Source: JAGVSR01 sp963750715 (GTDB taxonomy: Bacteria; Pseudomonadota; Alphaproteobacteria; Rhizobiales; Hyphomicrobiaceae). Taken from it: a DNA stretch of 64,000 nt. The notes below the pieces were generated by a model. It saw only the letters and a list, made by a program, of their open reading frames with translations, had not been told where the DNA came from and searched no databases. Location: positions 1-64,000 of the forward strand of contig CAVVRP010000014.1 of the NCBI GenBank assembly GCA_963750715.1. The letters are read 5' to 3'. Position 1 is the first letter of the stretch. Each line of letters begins with the position of its first letter. Below, piece after piece: positions 62,280-64,000 of the stretch. A program made the translations under genes and the position numbers.

Positions 62280-62638
62280 AGCCCGTGCATCCGTCAGATC
62301 GGCGCATTGCCAATATCAAGACCGGCGTTTTCAAGCCTTATGTCTATGAGGATGGGGTCGCACTCGGAGACAGCGTTCTGCAGCTCGATGACCAGCTGCC
62401 GCTTGGAATCGGGTTTCACGTCTACCGGATGCCGCCGGGAATGACGACGCGACCGCATCGGCACAACGGACATGAGCAGTTCCTCGTGCTCGAGGGTGAA
62501 CTGATAGACAACGATGGCATCGTGTTCCGGGTAGGGGATCTGGTCTGGTTCCGCGACGGCACGGAACACTCCTCATACACGCCTGATGGCTGCCTGCTGG
62601 CAGTCCACATCGCCGACACGGAAACGACTGTCGAGTGA
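62276..62638 (+). CDS. Small cupin-domain protein
   Basis: A strong AAGGAGG lies before the ATG, which overlaps the previous stop. The 120-residue single cupin has motif 1 as TTRPHRHNGHEQFLVLEGEL, with the His and Glu metal ligands, and motif 2 as GDLVWFRDGTEHSSYTPDGC, with the third His. Such proteins are metal-dependent enzymes, often dioxygenases or isomerases, or sensors. It is the last gene of the twelve-gene operon. The reaction is unknown. Confidence 0.82.
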   Translation: MKPVHPSDRRIANIKTGVFKPYVYEDGVALGDSVLQLDDQLPLGIGFHVYRMPPGMTTRPHRHNGHEQFLVLEGELIDNDGIVFRVGDLVWFRDGTEHSSYTPDGCLLAVHIADTETTVE

Positions 62639-62905
62639 GGCCTTCGCAATCGGGCGCCAAGCGCGGCGACCGCGTGTCACAACGTTGAAGGATCTTCCGC
62701 CGAACCAGACCCCGGGCTCCTTTAACCTGGACGCAGTCAAGTAGCAGATCGAATGGGCGGCGAGAACGGAGAACTAGGTGAGTGACGGCCCGCGCCTGCG
62801 ACGGGGGCTGCCTCCATTCATTTCGTCATTGAGGACCCCAACCTCACCCGGTAGACTCCCCGGAAGGTCTGGCCGGCATTTGCGACCCGTAGGGCAAAAA
62901 TCTCG
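62639..62905 (+). other. Intergenic region before the cytochrome gene
   Basis: The 267 bases hold no gene that I can support and no obvious terminator hairpin. The promoter of the multiheme cytochrome gene probably lies here, but I cannot assign boxes. Confidence 0.3.
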
Positions 62906-64000
62906 ATGACGTTACCCAAATGGATCGCGGCGTGCTTCGTCAAAAGCGGTGCTCTCGTCTTTCTCCCGAGCCTGATGTGCGCTGCACTGTTTCTCGCAGC
63001 AGGCTTGTCTATCAGACCTGACCCGGCTCCCGCCGAAACATCCGCCGGAGCGCAGCCGACAACATCGCCCGAAGCTCAGTTCATCGGTTCGGAGCGTTGC
63101 GTTGCGTGTCACACCGCCGAGCATACCGATTGGCTTGGCTCCCACCACAAAGCCGCGATGGCTCTCGCGACCGAAGCGACAGTTCTCGGCGACTTCAACG
63201 ATGCAACTTTCAGCAAGGATGGCGTCGAAAGTACCTTCTTCAAGAAGGACGGCAAGTTCTGGGTTCGCACCGACGGCGCTGACGGGAAACTCGCCGATTT
63301 CGAGATCCGCTATACATTCGGCATCGCGCCGCTGCAGCAATACCTGATCGAGATTCCCGGCGGCCGGGCTCAGGCGCTCGGCATTGCCTGGGATGCGCGG
63401 CCCAAGGAGAGCGGCGGGCAGCGCTGGTACCATCTCTATCCCAATCAATCCCTGAAGGCCGGCAACCCGCTTCACTGGACCGGAATCGACCAGAACTGGA
63501 ACTACCAGTGTGCCTGGTGCCACTCGACGAACTTGAGAAAGAACTTCAGTTCAGATACCGGGCATTTCAACACCACATGGTCCGAGATCAGCGTCGGATG
63601 CGAAGCCTGCCACGGCCCTGCTTCCAAACACGTCGAATGGGCGTCGAGGCCCAAGGACGCCGGACTATCCGAGGACAAAGCGAAAGGCTTCGCCTGGAGC
63701 CTCGACGAGCGCAAGGGCGCAAGCTGGATCATGGGTGCAGGAGGCCAAGCGGCCAGATCAGTCCCGCGCGCGACAGCCAAGGAGATCAACGTCTGCGCGC
63801 AATGTCACGCCCGCCGCCAGCAGTTCTCCGACAACCCGCGCGCAGTCGGCGGCTTCCTCGACGCTTTTCGTCCCTCCAACCTGGATGCCGGCCTCTATCA
63901 CAGTGACGGACAACAGCGCGACGAGGTCTATAACTACGGGTCGTTCCTGCAGAGCAAAATGCATGCGGCGGGCGTGACATGCTCCGATTGCCACAATCCG
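62906..64000 (+). CDS. Multiheme cytochrome c family protein, cut by the window edge
   Basis: The frame is open from the ATG to the end of the window, giving 365 residues. A hydrophobic N-terminal segment (GALVFLPSLMCAALFLAAGL) is a signal or anchor. Five CxxCH haem-binding motifs are visible: CVACH, CAWCH, CEACH, CAQCH and CSDCH, the last at the very edge. The region between the first two (FFKKDGKFWVRTDGADGKLA, FEIRYTFGIAPLQQYLIEIP) matches the multiheme cytochromes that often end in TPR repeats, but that part is outside the window. It would work in periplasmic electron transfer. It is not obviously part of the amine operon. Confidence 0.85.
   Translation, partial: MTLPKWIAACFVKSGALVFLPSLMCAALFLAAGLSIRPDPAPAETSAGAQPTTSPEAQFIGSERCVACHTAEHTDWLGSHHKAAMALATEATVLGDFNDATFSKDGVESTFFKKDGKFWVRTDGADGKLADFEIRYTFGIAPLQQYLIEIPGGRAQALGIAWDARPKESGGQRWYHLYPNQSLKAGNPLHWTGIDQNWNYQCAWCHSTNLRKNFSSDTGHFNTTWSEISVGCEACHGPASKHVEWASRPKDAGLSEDKAKGFAWSLDERKGASWIMGAGGQAARSVPRATAKEINVCAQCHARRQQFSDNPRAVGGFLDAFRPSNLDAGLYHSDGQQRDEVYNYGSFLQSKMHAAGVTCSDCHNP

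Overview
The window reads as chromosomal DNA of a high-GC alphaproteobacterium, most likely of the order Hyphomicrobiales (Rhizobiales). The reasons are an NdvA/ChvA-type glucan exporter, an RpoH with the alphaproteobacterial N-terminus, a UvrC with a long insert before its C-terminal part, tandem TorF-type porins, and frame errors that cluster on GANTC, the site methylated by CcrM in this class. The genus cannot be fixed from this sequence alone.

Layout. Positions 1-6,000 hold accessory genes in poor condition: a shattered patatin-like lipoprotein gene, a 2H phosphoesterase, an arylsulfatase with a late frameshift, and a truncated DUF1254-like gene. Positions 5,900-9,840 carry envelope genes: a LssY_C protein, two outer-membrane proteins and an HdeD-like protein. 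Positions 10,170-17,384 form a degraded genomic island. It is bounded by two identical 43-bp copies of a tRNA-Thr 3' end in inverted orientation. It contains three decayed copies of the C-terminus of one tyrosine-recombinase family, an IS110 fragment, duplicated non-coding repeats and several small orphan genes. Positions 17,400-41,200 are mostly backbone: HAD hydrolase, ndvA, duplicated porins, a pteridine-reductase-like SDR, two paralogous glucosaminidases, eptA, uvrC, pgsA, moaD-moaE, an amidase, rpoH, rluD and tRNA-Glu. Decayed cupin and DUF3604 genes follow the tRNA.

Positions 42,388-62,638 form a catabolic super-cluster for quaternary or methylated amines. A leftward operon encodes the three carnitine-to-glycine-betaine enzymes (carnitine dehydrogenase, a BKACE-type dehydrocarnitine cleavage enzyme and a thioesterase). 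A divergent operon encodes an acyl-CoA dehydrogenase, an ADP-forming acyl-CoA synthetase and an enoyl-CoA hydratase, which would fit butyrobetaine or crotonobetaine entering as carnitine. A TetR gene is followed, divergently, by a 12.8-kb operon of twelve tightly packed genes. These are a class III aminotransferase, two FAD oxidoreductases, a GcvT-like methylene-folate enzyme, two Rieske oxygenases, a complete polyamine-type ABC transporter, a small orphan protein and a cupin. Both divergent promoter regions carry inverted TTGATTG half-sites, which suggests one regulon. I regard this cluster as the best candidate for an undescribed system. The window ends inside a multiheme cytochrome c gene.

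Sequence quality needs attention. Five backbone genes (ndvA, an alpha/beta hydrolase, rpoH, the enoyl-CoA hydratase and the aminotransferase) each carry one extra base, and in all five removing it restores both the frame and a GANTC site. This points to systematic read errors at methylated sites rather than to real mutations.
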